Positions 24,165 through 33,005 are shown, counted from the stretch's first letter. The stretch is 64,000 bases of DNA from JABMMZ01 sp964505065 (GCA_964505065.1 CAZDGF010000002.1:27528-91527); one strand, 5' to 3'. The notes: generated by a model not told the origin, from the letters alone. A program made the numbers and translations.

Positions 24165-24649
24165 ATTGCTATAATTGTGTGTCTTTTGGTTACAAGTTTA
24201 TATCGGTTAATTAGGCTGTTCATCGTAGCTGCATCGTACACCAAGCCAATGGGTACGAATACATAAAATTCAACAGAGCCTTTGGCTTCTGTTTCATAGT
24301 AGGCATATATTGGTGGCTCTCCTTCGCTTTCATAAAATATATCCGTTTCAGGTGCGCCCTCACTGGCAAAGTATATAGTGTCTATAAAATCGGTTTCGTT
24401 AGCATTCTGAATAAATATGCGTCTTGCTGTATTATCAAATGTATCATTTAGCAACTGCTCTAATATTATTACCTGTCCATTGTACTTTAGCTTTTCAGCA
24501 GTATTCAAATAAAATGTTTTAAAACCATTGTATATATTTGCAATAGGCTGCAATAGAGAGCTTATCCAAGCTATTTGAATACTTTTCTGCTTATTAGAAG
24601 GTAGCTTATCTAAAATAAATTGCGGTATGTTCCAATTCAGTATGCGCAC
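24161..24649 (-). CDS. Baseplate/tail protein (tail protein I-like position)
   Basis: This 162-residue protein begins MRILNWNIPQFILDKLPSNK. Its N-terminal helical part and aromatic beta-rich C-terminal half (acidic repeats with ESEGEPPIYAYYETE) have no motif I can assign. It follows the baseplate J-like gene directly and precedes the fibre gene, where tail protein I (Mu gp48-like) lies in Mu and P2. Assigned by synteny. Confidence 0.5.
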   Translation of the reverse strand: MRILNWNIPQFILDKLPSNKQKSIQIAWISSLLQPIANIYNGFKTFYLNTAEKLKYNGQVIILEQLLNDTFDNTARRIFIQNANETDFIDTIYFASEGAPETDIFYESEGEPPIYAYYETEAKGSVEFYVFVPIGLVYDAATMNSLINRYKLVTKRHTIIAI

Positions 24650-24651
24650 TA

Positions 24652-25470
24652 TTATTGAGGTATATAATTGATGTTTGTTAAATTGTTTAAATCGTAACTT
24701 GGGTCTATTTTTATGTAGCCACTTTCGGGCGAGTACACTCTTGTTATGTTTACAAAACTCAACATTGATGTACTTTTGAATAGTAATTGTAGGTTTTCTA
24801 CATCTTTAACACCAGCCACTTTTTGCAAATCGTCCACATACTTTATGGCTGCAAATTGTCCGTTAAAGTTTTCATTGTTAAAAGTTTTTGTAAAATTGAT
24901 AATAGCTGCATTAACATTGGTTTTCATTGTAGCCAATGGTATTTGTGCATCGTAGTAAATATTGTGCTTGGGCTTAAACAAATCTGCATCCATACTTTGT
25001 ATTTGGGTAAATACGCCAGCATATTGCGTTTTGTTTAAATAGGCAGTTACAGCCAACAGCTCTTCATTGGTTAGTTTTACCAACTCCCCAGCCACTTCTT
25101 TGGCTACTTTTATTACCAATGTACCAGCACTACTAACTACAGATACTTTTTTAATTATCTGCTTAGTAGTATCTACCACAGCATATTGCGCTTTGCCATT
25201 AAGTATTACAACCACATCGCCCAATTGAAACTTTAAAATTAATTCTGCATACCAATCTATACCAGCTGTGAGCCTTGCAGAAAGTTTTGTGTCTATTTCC
25301 GTTTTGTGGACTTCAATTAGTTTATCGAAAGTATAAATAGCAGCAGCTACTATCCAAGTCCATAAACGCCATATAGCGGTTGCGCTGCCACTGGTTAGCC
25401 CTGCCAATTCTGCCTTAGCATTTTTGGCTGCTATTATCTCATCATAAACTTCTTGTATGCTATTGTACAT
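24652..25470 (-). CDS. Baseplate J-like protein
   Basis: A 272-residue protein whose start MYNSIQEVYDEIIAAKNAKA, SGSATAIWRLWTWIVAAAIYTFDKLIEVHK-type helix (about residues 27-56) and central beta domain agree with the short baseplate J/gp47-type proteins of Bacteroidota phages. In contractile tails this wedge protein joins fibres to the hub. The assignment rests on order (gp25, LysM, fibre, J, I) and N-terminal features, not on a strong motif. Confidence 0.6.
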   Translation of the reverse strand: MYNSIQEVYDEIIAAKNAKAELAGLTSGSATAIWRLWTWIVAAAIYTFDKLIEVHKTEIDTKLSARLTAGIDWYAELILKFQLGDVVVILNGKAQYAVVDTTKQIIKKVSVVSSAGTLVIKVAKEVAGELVKLTNEELLAVTAYLNKTQYAGVFTQIQSMDADLFKPKHNIYYDAQIPLATMKTNVNAAIINFTKTFNNENFNGQFAAIKYVDDLQKVAGVKDVENLQLLFKSTSMLSFVNITRVYSPESGYIKIDPSYDLNNLTNINYIPQ

Positions 25471-25510
25471 CTGTGGTGTTTGGAGTTATGGGGTTATGGT
25501 GTTCAAAATC

Positions 25511-25527
25511 TTTGCGCCTTTGCGTGC
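25511..25527. repeat. REP-like 17-mer, inverted copy at 50771-50787
   Basis: TTTGCGCCTTTGCGTGC at 25511-25527 is the exact reverse complement of 50771-50787. Sequences of this kind are scattered through many Bacteroidota genomes. Each copy adjoins a coding end in the phage operons. Confidence 0.5.
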
Positions 25528-25802
25528 TATTTCTTTTCCTCTTCAGTTGCTTGCTCAGTCACAAATTGCACAGTCTCATTAGGCTTGCTTTCGTTCAATA
25601 CGCCTACTAATTCTGCATTGCTGCCAAATTTATTGATGAGTGCAAAATATTGTCCCAGTCCGTGAGCCTCTGCAAGCTCGCTACCCTCTTCAATTACTAT
25701 TTGTTTAAAATTACCTGTTTCGGTTAGGTATTGTAGCACCAATCTTGGTGTTACTGGCTCGCCATCAGTGGCGAAAGTCATTATTGCTTGTTGTAAGTTC
25801 AT
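25527..25802 (-). CDS. Hypothetical protein (91 aa)
   Basis: A small acidic protein, MNLQQAIMTFATDGEPVTPR, ending in a Glu/Lys tail. It lies between the beta-helix fibre gene and the baseplate J-like gene in the leftward late operon. It could be a fibre assembly chaperone by position, but there is no sequence support. The A/C-rich spacer after it contains a REP-like 17-mer. Confidence 0.5.
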   Translation of the reverse strand: MNLQQAIMTFATDGEPVTPRLVLQYLTETGNFKQIVIEEGSELAEAHGLGQYFALINKFGSNAELVGVLNESKPNETVQFVTEQATEEEKK

Positions 25803-25805
25803 AAT

Positions 25806-27074
25806 TTATATTATTGGTATTTGTATTGTACTTTCTCTTATAGCAGCATTTATAGTAAGTGCCACGCCTGTAATGGTAGTATTGGCATCTACAGCTTTAT
25901 TTGCGCCATTAGTATTTATGCCAATTATTGCTCCTGCGCTGGCATTACTTGCGCTAAAAGTATTTGAGCCAAATGTGCTTACAAAAGTGCTGTTAGCCAT
26001 TATCAGCTCGCCATTGTTTCCGTTCACGTTTTCCGAGCGAATGCAAACAGCCAGTGCGTTATTCCAGTCGCATACTAAAGATGCGCCCAAAATTTTTACA
26101 CTACCCATTCGTCCACCGCTAAAACCATGTCTAAAAACATTGGTTAATTTAGCCACATGAAGCCCTCCTATAATTTGCATTAGCATATTTACATTGGTGC
26201 TATCGTTTCTGCAATTGGCGTTAAACACTAAGCCATTGTTGGCAATATTATAAATGGTTTCTACACAAGTAATCATTTGCCCAATAGTGCCTACAGCTCC
26301 TGCATGGCTCAAAGTAAAATTATTGCCATTTGCAGAAGATAATCTGCGAGCTTTAATATGCTGAAAACTTCTACAACTTGCATCTGCATTGGCAAAGTTG
26401 GCAAACATATTGGCACTGCTTCCTGTAGCACTTATATTTTCAGCCACAATTCTGCAATATGTGCCATTGCCAGTGCTGGCATATTGTTGTAAAATGGTAT
26501 AAGTTGCACCAGTGTGGGTAATATTATCCTCTACTTCTAAATTCAAATGTGCGCCATTGCTAACAAGCATACCAATAGCTGTGCCGCTACAGGCTATGCT
26601 ACGGCAGCGCATAATCAGTTTACTACCTGCGCCCTCCACATATATAGCAGCGTTGGTCTCATCGGGCGTACCAAGATTACTTACAACCTCTGCCCAACCA
26701 TCTACACTTGCAACAGCTCCAGCCGTGCAGTTTATGCCTCGTATTCTTGCGCCTTGGTAAAAGCAAACATTAACACCATTTTTCATGGCAATTTTTCCAG
26801 ATGCAGTATAATCGCCATGATACACTATAACCAAATCGCCAGCTGTAGCAGCTGTAATTGCAGCTGCAATAGTTTGGTATGGTTTAGCCATATTGCCACG
26901 CACAGCTGTAGCATTATTTCCTGTTAAACTTACCCATAAAGTGGTAGGTGTTTTAAAATCTATATTAGCAGATTGGCTAATAAGCCCTACTAAATAATCA
27001 AAATTATCATCTAACTCTTGGTGAGTTAGTGGCTCTCCTTTTAAAATTCTTTTTGTTAATATTGCTGTTGGCAT
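25806..27074 (-). CDS. Tail fibre/spike protein with predicted beta-helix
   Basis: This 422-residue protein has an N-terminal attachment-like part (LTHQELDDNFDYLVGLI, residues 17-33, a motif frequent at fibre N-termini) and then WVSLTGNNATAVRGN...PYQTIAAAITAATAGDLVIVY, the start of a right-handed parallel beta-helix. Many short Gly/Asn/Ala-rich turns follow, up to about residue 400. Such spikes bind or degrade surface glycans; no catalytic residues are evident, so binding is the safer call. Confidence 0.7.
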   Translation of the reverse strand: MPTAILTKRILKGEPLTHQELDDNFDYLVGLISQSANIDFKTPTTLWVSLTGNNATAVRGNMAKPYQTIAAAITAATAGDLVIVYHGDYTASGKIAMKNGVNVCFYQGARIRGINCTAGAVASVDGWAEVVSNLGTPDETNAAIYVEGAGSKLIMRCRSIACSGTAIGMLVSNGAHLNLEVEDNITHTGATYTILQQYASTGNGTYCRIVAENISATGSSANMFANFANADASCRSFQHIKARRLSSANGNNFTLSHAGAVGTIGQMITCVETIYNIANNGLVFNANCRNDSTNVNMLMQIIGGLHVAKLTNVFRHGFSGGRMGSVKILGASLVCDWNNALAVCIRSENVNGNNGELIMANSTFVSTFGSNTFSASNASAGAIIGINTNGANKAVDANTTITGVALTINAAIRESTIQIPII

Positions 27075-27077
27075 AAT

Positions 27078-27377
27078 CTAAATTGTATAATCGTTAATCA
27101 TATAAGTATCGTCCACATAAGTATTGTCTTGGGTAGCTCCTGTGCCAGTGTTTATTTTTCGGCTGCTGGCTTTTAACTCTGTAGCTATTGCTTTGTTATT
27201 GGTGGTTAGCTCGGGTACAGCTTCTCTAATCTGTACCGCTTGCCCTGTTATCAGCTTGCCGTCCATATTCAGCATGGGGTTGTCTTCCATTAATATGAAG
27301 ATGCCCTCCACACAGCCGTATTCTTGCAGGGCAATATCGGTTAGAGTTTGGTTCGGATTTGTAAATATTGTTTTCAC
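27078..27377 (-). CDS. LysM-like tail protein (gpX-like)
   Basis: A 99-residue protein whose first 50 residues, FTNPNQTLTDIALQEYGCVE and GKLITGQAVQIRE, match a LysM fold as in phage tail protein X (Mu/P2). The C-terminal part is Thr/Asn-rich. It overlaps the gp25-like gene by 4 bp and lies within the baseplate cluster. gpX-type proteins attach to the tube and hub. No wall hydrolysis domain is present. Confidence 0.65.
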   Translation of the reverse strand: MKTIFTNPNQTLTDIALQEYGCVEGIFILMEDNPMLNMDGKLITGQAVQIREAVPELTTNNKAIATELKASSRKINTGTGATQDNTYVDDTYMINDYTI

Positions 27378-27673
27378 TTTTTACTTGCTATTACTGTTAT
27401 ATCCTCAATATTATTAACTATTACCTGCTCTTCTCTCCAATTGTCAATCGCAAGCTGCTCTTTTATATCTCGCTCAAAGTTTTCTATTTTTTGGTTTCTA
27501 TTATTTTTCAAACCTCTGCCTCCAGCACCTGTTAGTGGACTGGCTTTAAAATCTCCTTGCATAGCCATTACCAAGTCCTCCAAGTTTTGCTCATCGCTTT
27601 CGCCAATTACAAAATCGCCATCTTTAATAAGCAAATCGCCAGTGGCTATATCTAATAAAATATCATTAACCAT
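27374..27673 (-). CDS. Baseplate wedge protein, GPW/gp25 family
   Basis: A 99-residue protein with N-terminal DILLDIATGDLLIKDGDFVI, typical of Bacteroidota gp25-like proteins, then ESDEQNLEDLVMAMQGDF and a C-terminal IKEQLAIDNWREEQVIVNNI. gp25 nucleates sheath assembly at the baseplate. It overlaps its neighbours by 4-8 bp, as part of a tightly packed operon. Confidence 0.7.
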   Translation of the reverse strand: MVNDILLDIATGDLLIKDGDFVIGESDEQNLEDLVMAMQGDFKASPLTGAGGRGLKNNRNQKIENFERDIKEQLAIDNWREEQVIVNNIEDITVIASKK

Positions 27674-28193
27674 GTTTTACTTTTTCGTTTAATATTTTAC
27701 TAAAATCAGCATCTTGTGCAGATGCTATAATCGCTTTCATGCTTATTTGCAATCCTGCCCCACCATCGGCAGCACTTGGCGTTGGCACACCATTGTTTAT
27801 CGCATTCAACACAAGCTGCAATGTAGCTTTTATTGTATTTAGCTCTGTTTGCAACTGCTCGCCTTTTACACTGCTGTATTTATTGCCGTTAAGTTCTATG
27901 CCGTCCGTTTCATGCACCATTATTACAAGCAGCTTATCTGTATTTTTATCTTTTGGCACAGCAGCCACATAGCTGCCCACTTTTGGATATAATACAGATT
28001 GATTTTCGCCAGTATTGATAACAGCACATAAGCGAGCATCTAAATACAGAGAACCTGTATTTTCATCTAATAAATCGCAGGTTTTACTTTCTCTATCCAC
28101 ACTGGCTACTTTTAATATATCGGCTTTGGTTTTATCCGCAGCTTCATGTATCAGTATTTGAAAGGCTTTTTTTATGTCGTTTATTTCGCTCAT
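27666..28193 (-). CDS. Baseplate assembly/spike protein (gpV/gp45-like)
   Basis: A 175-residue protein with an OB-like N-terminal part (ADILKVASVDRESKTCDLLD, then VLYPKVGSYVAAVPKDKN) as in phage gpV/Mu gp45. The C-terminal half is Thr/Ala-rich with a short helix instead of a long beta-prism, so the spike would be small. It abuts the hub gene, whose product it caps in contractile tails. Confidence 0.65.
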   Translation of the reverse strand: MSEINDIKKAFQILIHEAADKTKADILKVASVDRESKTCDLLDENTGSLYLDARLCAVINTGENQSVLYPKVGSYVAAVPKDKNTDKLLVIMVHETDGIELNGNKYSSVKGEQLQTELNTIKATLQLVLNAINNGVPTPSAADGGAGLQISMKAIIASAQDADFSKILNEKVKHG

Positions 28194-29209
28194 TATATTG
28201 CCTCCCTTCTTAATTGCTCTTCTGTTACCACTCTGCCAATGGTGGCAGTACGCCTAAAGCCTCTTATGCCAAAACTTACATTTGTGCCTTCCACAAAGTA
28301 AGAGCCGTCTGTATCTTTTCTTACATCGTAGTCATCGTCTATAATGGTTGCAGTTTGCCCATGCCTTACATACGGAATGCCAAAGCCTGTAACACTGCCT
28401 GTGTAGCCATCATATTTAAACTTTTCTAATTCTAAAGTAGCTCTTCGCTTTAATTCAGATTCATTTAAGTCCAAATCCAAATGCAAGGTTCTAACATCGC
28501 CATCGTCATCGCCAACCTCTACAGATACATCTTTGCCATTTTCACGTTTAGAAATTGCCTTTAATTTTATGCGCTTATCTTCCTTGCTGGTGTATTCTAA
28601 AGTATCGCTAATTGTGTTTTTACCAATAGAATATTTAACACGTTTTAAATCTAATAAATCTTTGCTGCTATATATTTTCCCACTAATCAATACAGGCTTA
28701 TCATCTACCAATCTAAAAAATGATTTTATGCCGTACATATCTTCTATTTTTTTAAGCGTTTTGGCTGCCGTTTGCTCGGTTTTAAATACACGTCCCATTT
28801 GCATATCAAAGCAATCAATAGTATAGCTTGGGGCAATGTATTTAAGCACTTGCAATAGCGTGGCTGCTTTGAATGTTTTTAATGGTATTTGCTTTCTTTT
28901 TAGTATATACATTTCATCTTCGCAATAAACATAAACTGGCGGACCAGGCTTAACGCTTTTTGCCACATAGCCCACAAATTCGGTTCTTAATTCATTATCG
29001 TAGCCAATTTTTACAATTACTTTATCGGCTGGCTTAATTACATCTTGCAAGCGTTTTTCAATACCACCATCTACCACAGTTATTTTCTTTGCAAACATTA
29101 GCTCGCAAGTATCAGTTTGTTGCTTAAATGTGCTATTAATATCTATGTTATGCACAAACTCAAGTTTCAATTCGCCTATCAATATATTAGCTGTTACAGT
29201 GGTGTGCAT
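28193..29209 (-). CDS. Baseplate hub protein (gpD/Mu gp44-like)
   Basis: A 338-residue protein with a hub-like domain order: an N-terminal beta domain with KPADKVIVKIGYDNELRTEF (about residues 58-77), FVGYVAKSVKPGPPVYVYCED, a helical GIKSFFRLVDDKP region and a C-terminal GIPYVRHGQTATIIDDD strand pair. In Mu gp44 and P2 gpD this trimer sits between tube and spike. It overlaps both neighbours by one base, as expected of a baseplate operon. Confidence 0.7.
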   Translation of the reverse strand: MHTTVTANILIGELKLEFVHNIDINSTFKQQTDTCELMFAKKITVVDGGIEKRLQDVIKPADKVIVKIGYDNELRTEFVGYVAKSVKPGPPVYVYCEDEMYILKRKQIPLKTFKAATLLQVLKYIAPSYTIDCFDMQMGRVFKTEQTAAKTLKKIEDMYGIKSFFRLVDDKPVLISGKIYSSKDLLDLKRVKYSIGKNTISDTLEYTSKEDKRIKLKAISKRENGKDVSVEVGDDDGDVRTLHLDLDLNESELKRRATLELEKFKYDGYTGSVTGFGIPYVRHGQTATIIDDDYDVRKDTDGSYFVEGTNVSFGIRGFRRTATIGRVVTEEQLRREAI

Positions 29210-29781
29210 TAGTCAATAATTAATTTAATAGGTTTATCGCTCAAGGCATTAATTACGAAAGGTTGCGCATTGGCAAAGCCCGACATTTCTGGAAAGCGAA
29301 TATTTGTAAGTACTACTTCAAATATGCCGTAATCGTTCAAAATTTTGCTTACCACTTTCAATGCTTTATTTACTCTAAAATAGTTGCGCATTTCTATAAT
29401 TTCAGCTTGTGGGAATGTCATTGTTCTATAATTTATAATTATGCCTTTAAATTCTAAATGCCAGTCGCCAATATTGATATGCTCTTTTACAGACCCTTCC
29501 ACTTTTGTAAGCTGAGTGGTTACAATATGTTTTTGCTGCGCTGGTTCTACTACAGTGGCATCGGGCAGTATGTATTCTATTTCGCCTCCACCTTCAGTGT
29601 ATAGAAACTTAAATCTATCCCACATAAATACGCCAGTGCCTTCCGAGCGTGTATTTTTAGATGTGTTTTGATTTGGATAATCAATATCCGCTTTTAAGTC
29701 TTTCAAATTATCAGGCATTTTAGTTTCTACATCTAAGCCAAAAGCTGCCTTAAAACCTTTATGTATAGAATATTCTGCCAT
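29209..29781 (-). CDS. DUF6046-like baseplate/tail protein
   Basis: A 190-residue protein with SIHKGFKAAFGLDVE at the start, TVVEPAQQKHIVTTQLTKVEG in the middle and a helix-strand C-terminus ending PFVINALSDKPIKLIID. This pattern belongs to the DUF6046 family seen in Bacteroidota contractile-tail phages, next to hub genes. By position, between the tail chaperones and the hub, it probably plays the role of a tape-measure-adjacent hub or DNA-circularisation-type protein. The role is inferred. Confidence 0.6.
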   Translation of the reverse strand: MAEYSIHKGFKAAFGLDVETKMPDNLKDLKADIDYPNQNTSKNTRSEGTGVFMWDRFKFLYTEGGGEIEYILPDATVVEPAQQKHIVTTQLTKVEGSVKEHINIGDWHLEFKGIIINYRTMTFPQAEIIEMRNYFRVNKALKVVSKILNDYGIFEVVLTNIRFPEMSGFANAQPFVINALSDKPIKLIID

Positions 29782-29782
29782 G

Positions 29783-29992
29783 TTATATTTGTAATGTCTC
29801 GCCTTTTTTTAGGGCAAATCTTTTGCTTTCAAATTGTAATACCCATAAAAGCTGCTTTTCTTTTTCGCTCCATTCTGCATCTGTTAGCTTTTCGGGGCAA
29901 GCAATGTGCAGATGGTAACTTAACAGAGCATTAATTTTCCTAATATAATCTTCGCCAACAGCTTCATTAATTTTGGGGCGAAGATTAATTAC
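29783..29992 (-). CDS. -1 frameshift extension of the tail assembly chaperone
   Basis: This frame encodes 69 residues (VINLRPKINEAVGEDYIRKI...) in the -1 frame relative to the gene ending at 29989. It has no ATG, GTG or TTG anywhere before the preceding in-frame stop, so it can hardly be made alone. It joins exactly at an A-AAA-AAG heptamer next to the upstream stop. The product would be a chaperone fusion of about 186 residues, like lambda gpG-T or P2 gpE-E'. Confidence 0.75.
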   Translation of the reverse strand, partial: VINLRPKINEAVGEDYIRKINALLSYHLHIACPEKLTDAEWSEKEKQLLWVLQFESKRFALKKGETLQI

Positions 29993-30342
29993 TTTTTTAG
30001 CCCACCTGCATAGAAAACGGGAATACTACGAGCGTAAAAAGCAGCAGAAATACCTAATTGTGTTTCTTGTAATTTCATACGCTCATCGCCACCAATCCAG
30101 CAATTTCCTAATATAACCTCGCCAGCTTGCAAGGGCTTTTGTTGGTTCAATAATGATAGGCTCATGGCTACAGTATCTCTATCGGGTGTTTTTAAATACC
30201 CATAGCTTTTTTCTACTATTTCGCCATTTTCGTCATCTATAAATAGCTCAATGGTTTTAACATTGCCATGCTCCAGCTTCCATTTTGCCAACTGCTCTTC
30301 AGTTGCCAAGCCTACTTCCTTTAATTGTTTTTCCTCGCTCAT
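29989..30342 (-). CDS. Tail assembly chaperone, unshifted form
   Basis: I chose the ATG at 30342 (MSEEKQLKEVGLATEEQLAK), 1 bp after the tube gene stop, over one five codons upstream inside that gene. The 117-residue product is charged and helical, of the size of gpG/gpE chaperones, which bind the tape measure before tube polymerisation. It ends GGLKK, with the codons CTA AAA AAG TAA, giving a slippery site flush against the stop. The order tube-chaperone is the usual one. Confidence 0.7.
   Translation of the reverse strand: MSEEKQLKEVGLATEEQLAKWKLEHGNVKTIELFIDDENGEIVEKSYGYLKTPDRDTVAMSLSLLNQQKPLQAGEVILGNCWIGGDERMKLQETQLGISAAFYARSIPVFYAGGLKK
29992..29998 (-). promoter_or_regulatory. Slippery heptamer A-AAA-AAG (programmed -1 frameshift)
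   Basis: On the minus strand, the last codons read CTA AAA AAG TAA. A AAA AAG is the heptamer used by E. coli dnaX. A -1 slip leads directly into the 69-codon frame ending at 29783. The stop codon right behind the site would stall ribosomes and help slippage. Confidence 0.75.
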
Positions 30343-30343
30343 A

Positions 30344-30754
30344 TTAAATAATGTCAATTACGAATAGATCAATTTTAACCGCAAGGGCATCATTGCTGCT
30401 GCTTTGTATAGTTTGCGCATCGCCCAATGGAATACAACCGCTTAAAGTTTTTTTCCAAAAAAAGCCTGGTTTCAAATAAGCAATAGTAATTGGAAATGGC
30501 TGCCCTGCAAGGATAGATTTGCCCAAGCCAGCTTCCCAAGCTATATAGTCTTCAAGCAATATGGTAATACTACCCTTAAAAGCCTCTTTGCCTTTGGTAT
30601 AGCCAGCCACTTTTTTATTGCCAATAACATATTCTGGTTTTATGTCCTGCGTTTTTTCGTGGGTTATTTCCAAAACCCCATTCATTATATTGCCTGCTAT
30701 GGCTACCTCTACATCGTTGTTAGAGAAACGCTCCTTGTTAATTGTAATATCCAT
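30344..30754 (-). CDS. Tail tube protein
   Basis: A 136-residue beta-rich protein (MDITINKERFSNNDVEVAIA). Its order after the sheath gene and GNKKVAGYTKGKEAFKGSIT, FPITIAYLKPGFFWKKTLSGC fit small tail tube proteins of the gpFII/Mu gp40 kind, which form the inner tube of contractile tails. It starts 5 bp after the sheath stop. The call is by position and size. Confidence 0.65.
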   Translation of the reverse strand: MDITINKERFSNNDVEVAIAGNIMNGVLEITHEKTQDIKPEYVIGNKKVAGYTKGKEAFKGSITILLEDYIAWEAGLGKSILAGQPFPITIAYLKPGFFWKKTLSGCIPLGDAQTIQSSSNDALAVKIDLFVIDII

Positions 30755-30759
30755 TTTTC

Positions 30760-32010
30760 TTATTGTTTATATGGGTTGTTAAAGCCTACTTTAATTGTTA
30801 TTTTGCGTGCTATGGCTGTTGGCACAGCTGTAATTTGAACTATTAGTGTTGCACCAATCAACAAGTTTTGTTTTGGGTCTATATACACATCTACACCGCC
30901 CGAAAGGTCGCCATCGGTTACCATTGCATCTAATTTGGCTTTTGCCAAATCTTGCATTCCAAGTCTATCTGTTGTTAAAAGAAAGCCTGTTGTTTCATCT
31001 ATGCGAACACGAGATTTTAATTTAGGCAACAGAGCAGATCTTGCTTGCTCTATCATTTTATCAATTACACGAGTATTTTCTATAAAAGAATAGTCATCTG
31101 TAATTAATGTGCAAGTTGGAGAGTCGTTAAGATACAAGCCATCTAACCCAGCTGTAATCACACCAAAAATAAAACCTTTATCATTTAGCGTGTCCAAATC
31201 TACAGCAGAGTAAGTATCTAATTTAGCACCGCTGGAAAGACCGGGTATTAAATAAAAACCTTTGGCTACATCTGTCAAGTTAAACTCGGGCGTTGCTTCG
31301 CCTATATTTTGAGAAATATCTGCAATAGATATTAAGCCCAACACATCGCCCACAGCTGCATAATTATTATGCAAAGCATGCAATGCACTTATTTGATTAT
31401 CTGCAAGTATTGCTACAGATACATAAGGGGCTTTTACACCTACAATATTGCGCAAATCTTGTACAGTAGTAGCATTGCCACTAAAGGCTCTACCCTCTAT
31501 TACACAGCGAGTGTATCTGTACTCTGTATTCTCCTCATCTATCAACTCTTGTGCCTTGGCAATCGCTGTTAGCACATCTGCATCTAATCCAGCTGTAATG
31601 GTTGGCGTATAGCCCACAGCAGGGTTACGCACAAAACCAATAGCTGCTTTAATTCTACCATTGGCAGCTTTAAGTAATTTTTTAGCTCCATTCACAGTGG
31701 CTTTATCAGCCATTTGTGCCTGTGTGGTTGTTTGCGCAACGCCCATTACCCAAAGTTCGCCTTGAGGAGAGCGGGCAAAGAAACGCTTAATGTGGTGGTG
31801 CAATAAAATATTATTGGTGGTATCGTAGGCAGGTAATATGCCCAATGCTTCAGCATCACTCAATTGCTTAAATACATAAGCCGTATTTAATTGAAAACCG
31901 CCACCTACAGCTACAGCTCCTGCAATAAGGGCTGCTATACCATATAAGTTGTCGCCTGTGCGACCTATGCCTCCATTAAGGCGTTGTGTTTTAATATTAG
32001 GAACTGGCAT
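30760..32010 (-). CDS. Tail sheath protein (DUF2586-like)
   Basis: A 416-residue protein, MPVPNIKTQRLNGGIGRTGD, matching the DUF2586 sheath proteins of Bacteroidota Mu-like phages: FQLNTAYVFKQLSDAEALGI near residue 40, YSAVDLDTLNDKGFIFGV (about 266-283) and a C-terminal handshake domain with GFLLTTDRLGMQDLAKAKLD. The sheath contracts around the tube to drive DNA ejection. It follows the lysis cassette in the same direction. Confidence 0.78.
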   Translation of the reverse strand: MPVPNIKTQRLNGGIGRTGDNLYGIAALIAGAVAVGGGFQLNTAYVFKQLSDAEALGILPAYDTTNNILLHHHIKRFFARSPQGELWVMGVAQTTTQAQMADKATVNGAKKLLKAANGRIKAAIGFVRNPAVGYTPTITAGLDADVLTAIAKAQELIDEENTEYRYTRCVIEGRAFSGNATTVQDLRNIVGVKAPYVSVAILADNQISALHALHNNYAAVGDVLGLISIADISQNIGEATPEFNLTDVAKGFYLIPGLSSGAKLDTYSAVDLDTLNDKGFIFGVITAGLDGLYLNDSPTCTLITDDYSFIENTRVIDKMIEQARSALLPKLKSRVRIDETTGFLLTTDRLGMQDLAKAKLDAMVTDGDLSGGVDVYIDPKQNLLIGATLIVQITAVPTAIARKITIKVGFNNPYKQ

Positions 32011-32031
32011 TTTTGTATTTGTATTTTTGTT

Positions 32032-32556
32032 TTAAAATTCTATTTTAATTTTTCTTAATATCCACACCAGCAAGCCAATGGCTAAAAGAGCAATGCCACC
32101 AACTATGCTAAATATAACGATAAGCCATGTAGGTATATATTTTTCTTTTATGGTAGTGGTTTTATTTTCCACTTTCTCAAACCGCTCTGTTATGTCTTTT
32201 ATCGTAGCTTGGTAGCTGCTATCTTTGCTGCTACAATCTGCTTGCAGCTTACCCATTTTATCCAACCAAAAAGTAAGAGCCACTTTATTATCTGCACTTT
32301 TGTATTGCACTTTATTTTCAATACCATTTAAACCCTGTTTAAACATTGTTTGAAGATAGCTTGTAATGCTATCAATATCATTGCCATTTTGAACTTGTGC
32401 GCCCTGGTAAAAAAAAGTAGTATCCCTTTCTTTTATGGTAATGGTTTTTGTTTCAGTAGTATGGTTAGTTATAGTGCGAGTTTTACAACCGCCAAACACT
32501 ATCATGCAAGCAATAAAAAGGGTAAGAATGGTTAATATGAATGCTGCTTTTTTCAT
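32032..32556 (-). CDS. Putative unimolecular spanin (u-spanin)
   Basis: This 174-residue protein has a lipoprotein-like signal (MKKAAFILTILTLFIACMIV, lipobox FGGC with Cys23), a long Thr/Lys/Gln-rich periplasmic part with coiled-coil tendency, and a C-terminal membrane helix (about residues 143-168) followed by RKIKIEF. An outer-membrane lipid anchor plus an inner-membrane helix in one chain is the u-spanin architecture (phage T1 gp11). It overlaps the amidase stop by 4 bp (ATGA), giving a holin-amidase-spanin cassette. Confidence 0.65.
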   Translation of the reverse strand: MKKAAFILTILTLFIACMIVFGGCKTRTITNHTTETKTITIKERDTTFFYQGAQVQNGNDIDSITSYLQTMFKQGLNGIENKVQYKSADNKVALTFWLDKMGKLQADCSSKDSSYQATIKDITERFEKVENKTTTIKEKYIPTWLIVIFSIVGGIALLAIGLLVWILRKIKIEF

Positions 32557-33005
32557 AAGTTTTTGTACTCCTCCGCAGCATCAAAGCATGGGCAAAACTT
32601 TAGCCATTCAAATTTATCTACCTTGCCATTTTTGTTGGTATCGGGGCTAAAATCTCTATGCCCTAAAATTTTAGCTGCAGGGAATTTTGCTTTCAGCTCT
32701 GTAAGTATAGAAACCAATGCAGCTTTTTGGGCTTCGGTTCTATTATCTACAGCTTTCAGCTTGCCATCTATTTTTTCAACACCGCCCATATAGCTTATGT
32801 GTATGGCATTAGCATTAAAACCAGCTACACCATTAGCTATGTCTTCTAATGGAGTGATGTAATAAATAGTTCCATCAGCCCCTATCACAATATGATAACC
32901 ATTATTTTTCCAACCACGAGCTTTAAAGCCTTTTTTCAATTGCTCAATGGTTTCTTTTTGATTGCCAGCAGTGCAATGCACAACTAAATATTTAATTTGC
33001 CTCAC
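32553..33005 (-). CDS. N-acetylmuramoyl-L-alanine amidase (endolysin)
   Basis: A 150-residue amidase_2 protein like T7 lysozyme. The zinc ligands are His10 (VVHCTAG), His116 (LGHRDF) and Cys138 in KFCPCFD. There is no wall-binding domain and no signal peptide, so export or a holin is needed. It cleaves the amide bond between MurNAc and the stem peptide. It overlaps the holin-like gene by 14 bp and the spanin gene by 4 bp. Confidence 0.92.
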   Translation of the reverse strand: MRQIKYLVVHCTAGNQKETIEQLKKGFKARGWKNNGYHIVIGADGTIYYITPLEDIANGVAGFNANAIHISYMGGVEKIDGKLKAVDNRTEAQKAALVSILTELKAKFPAAKILGHRDFSPDTNKNGKVDKFEWLKFCPCFDAAEEYKNL

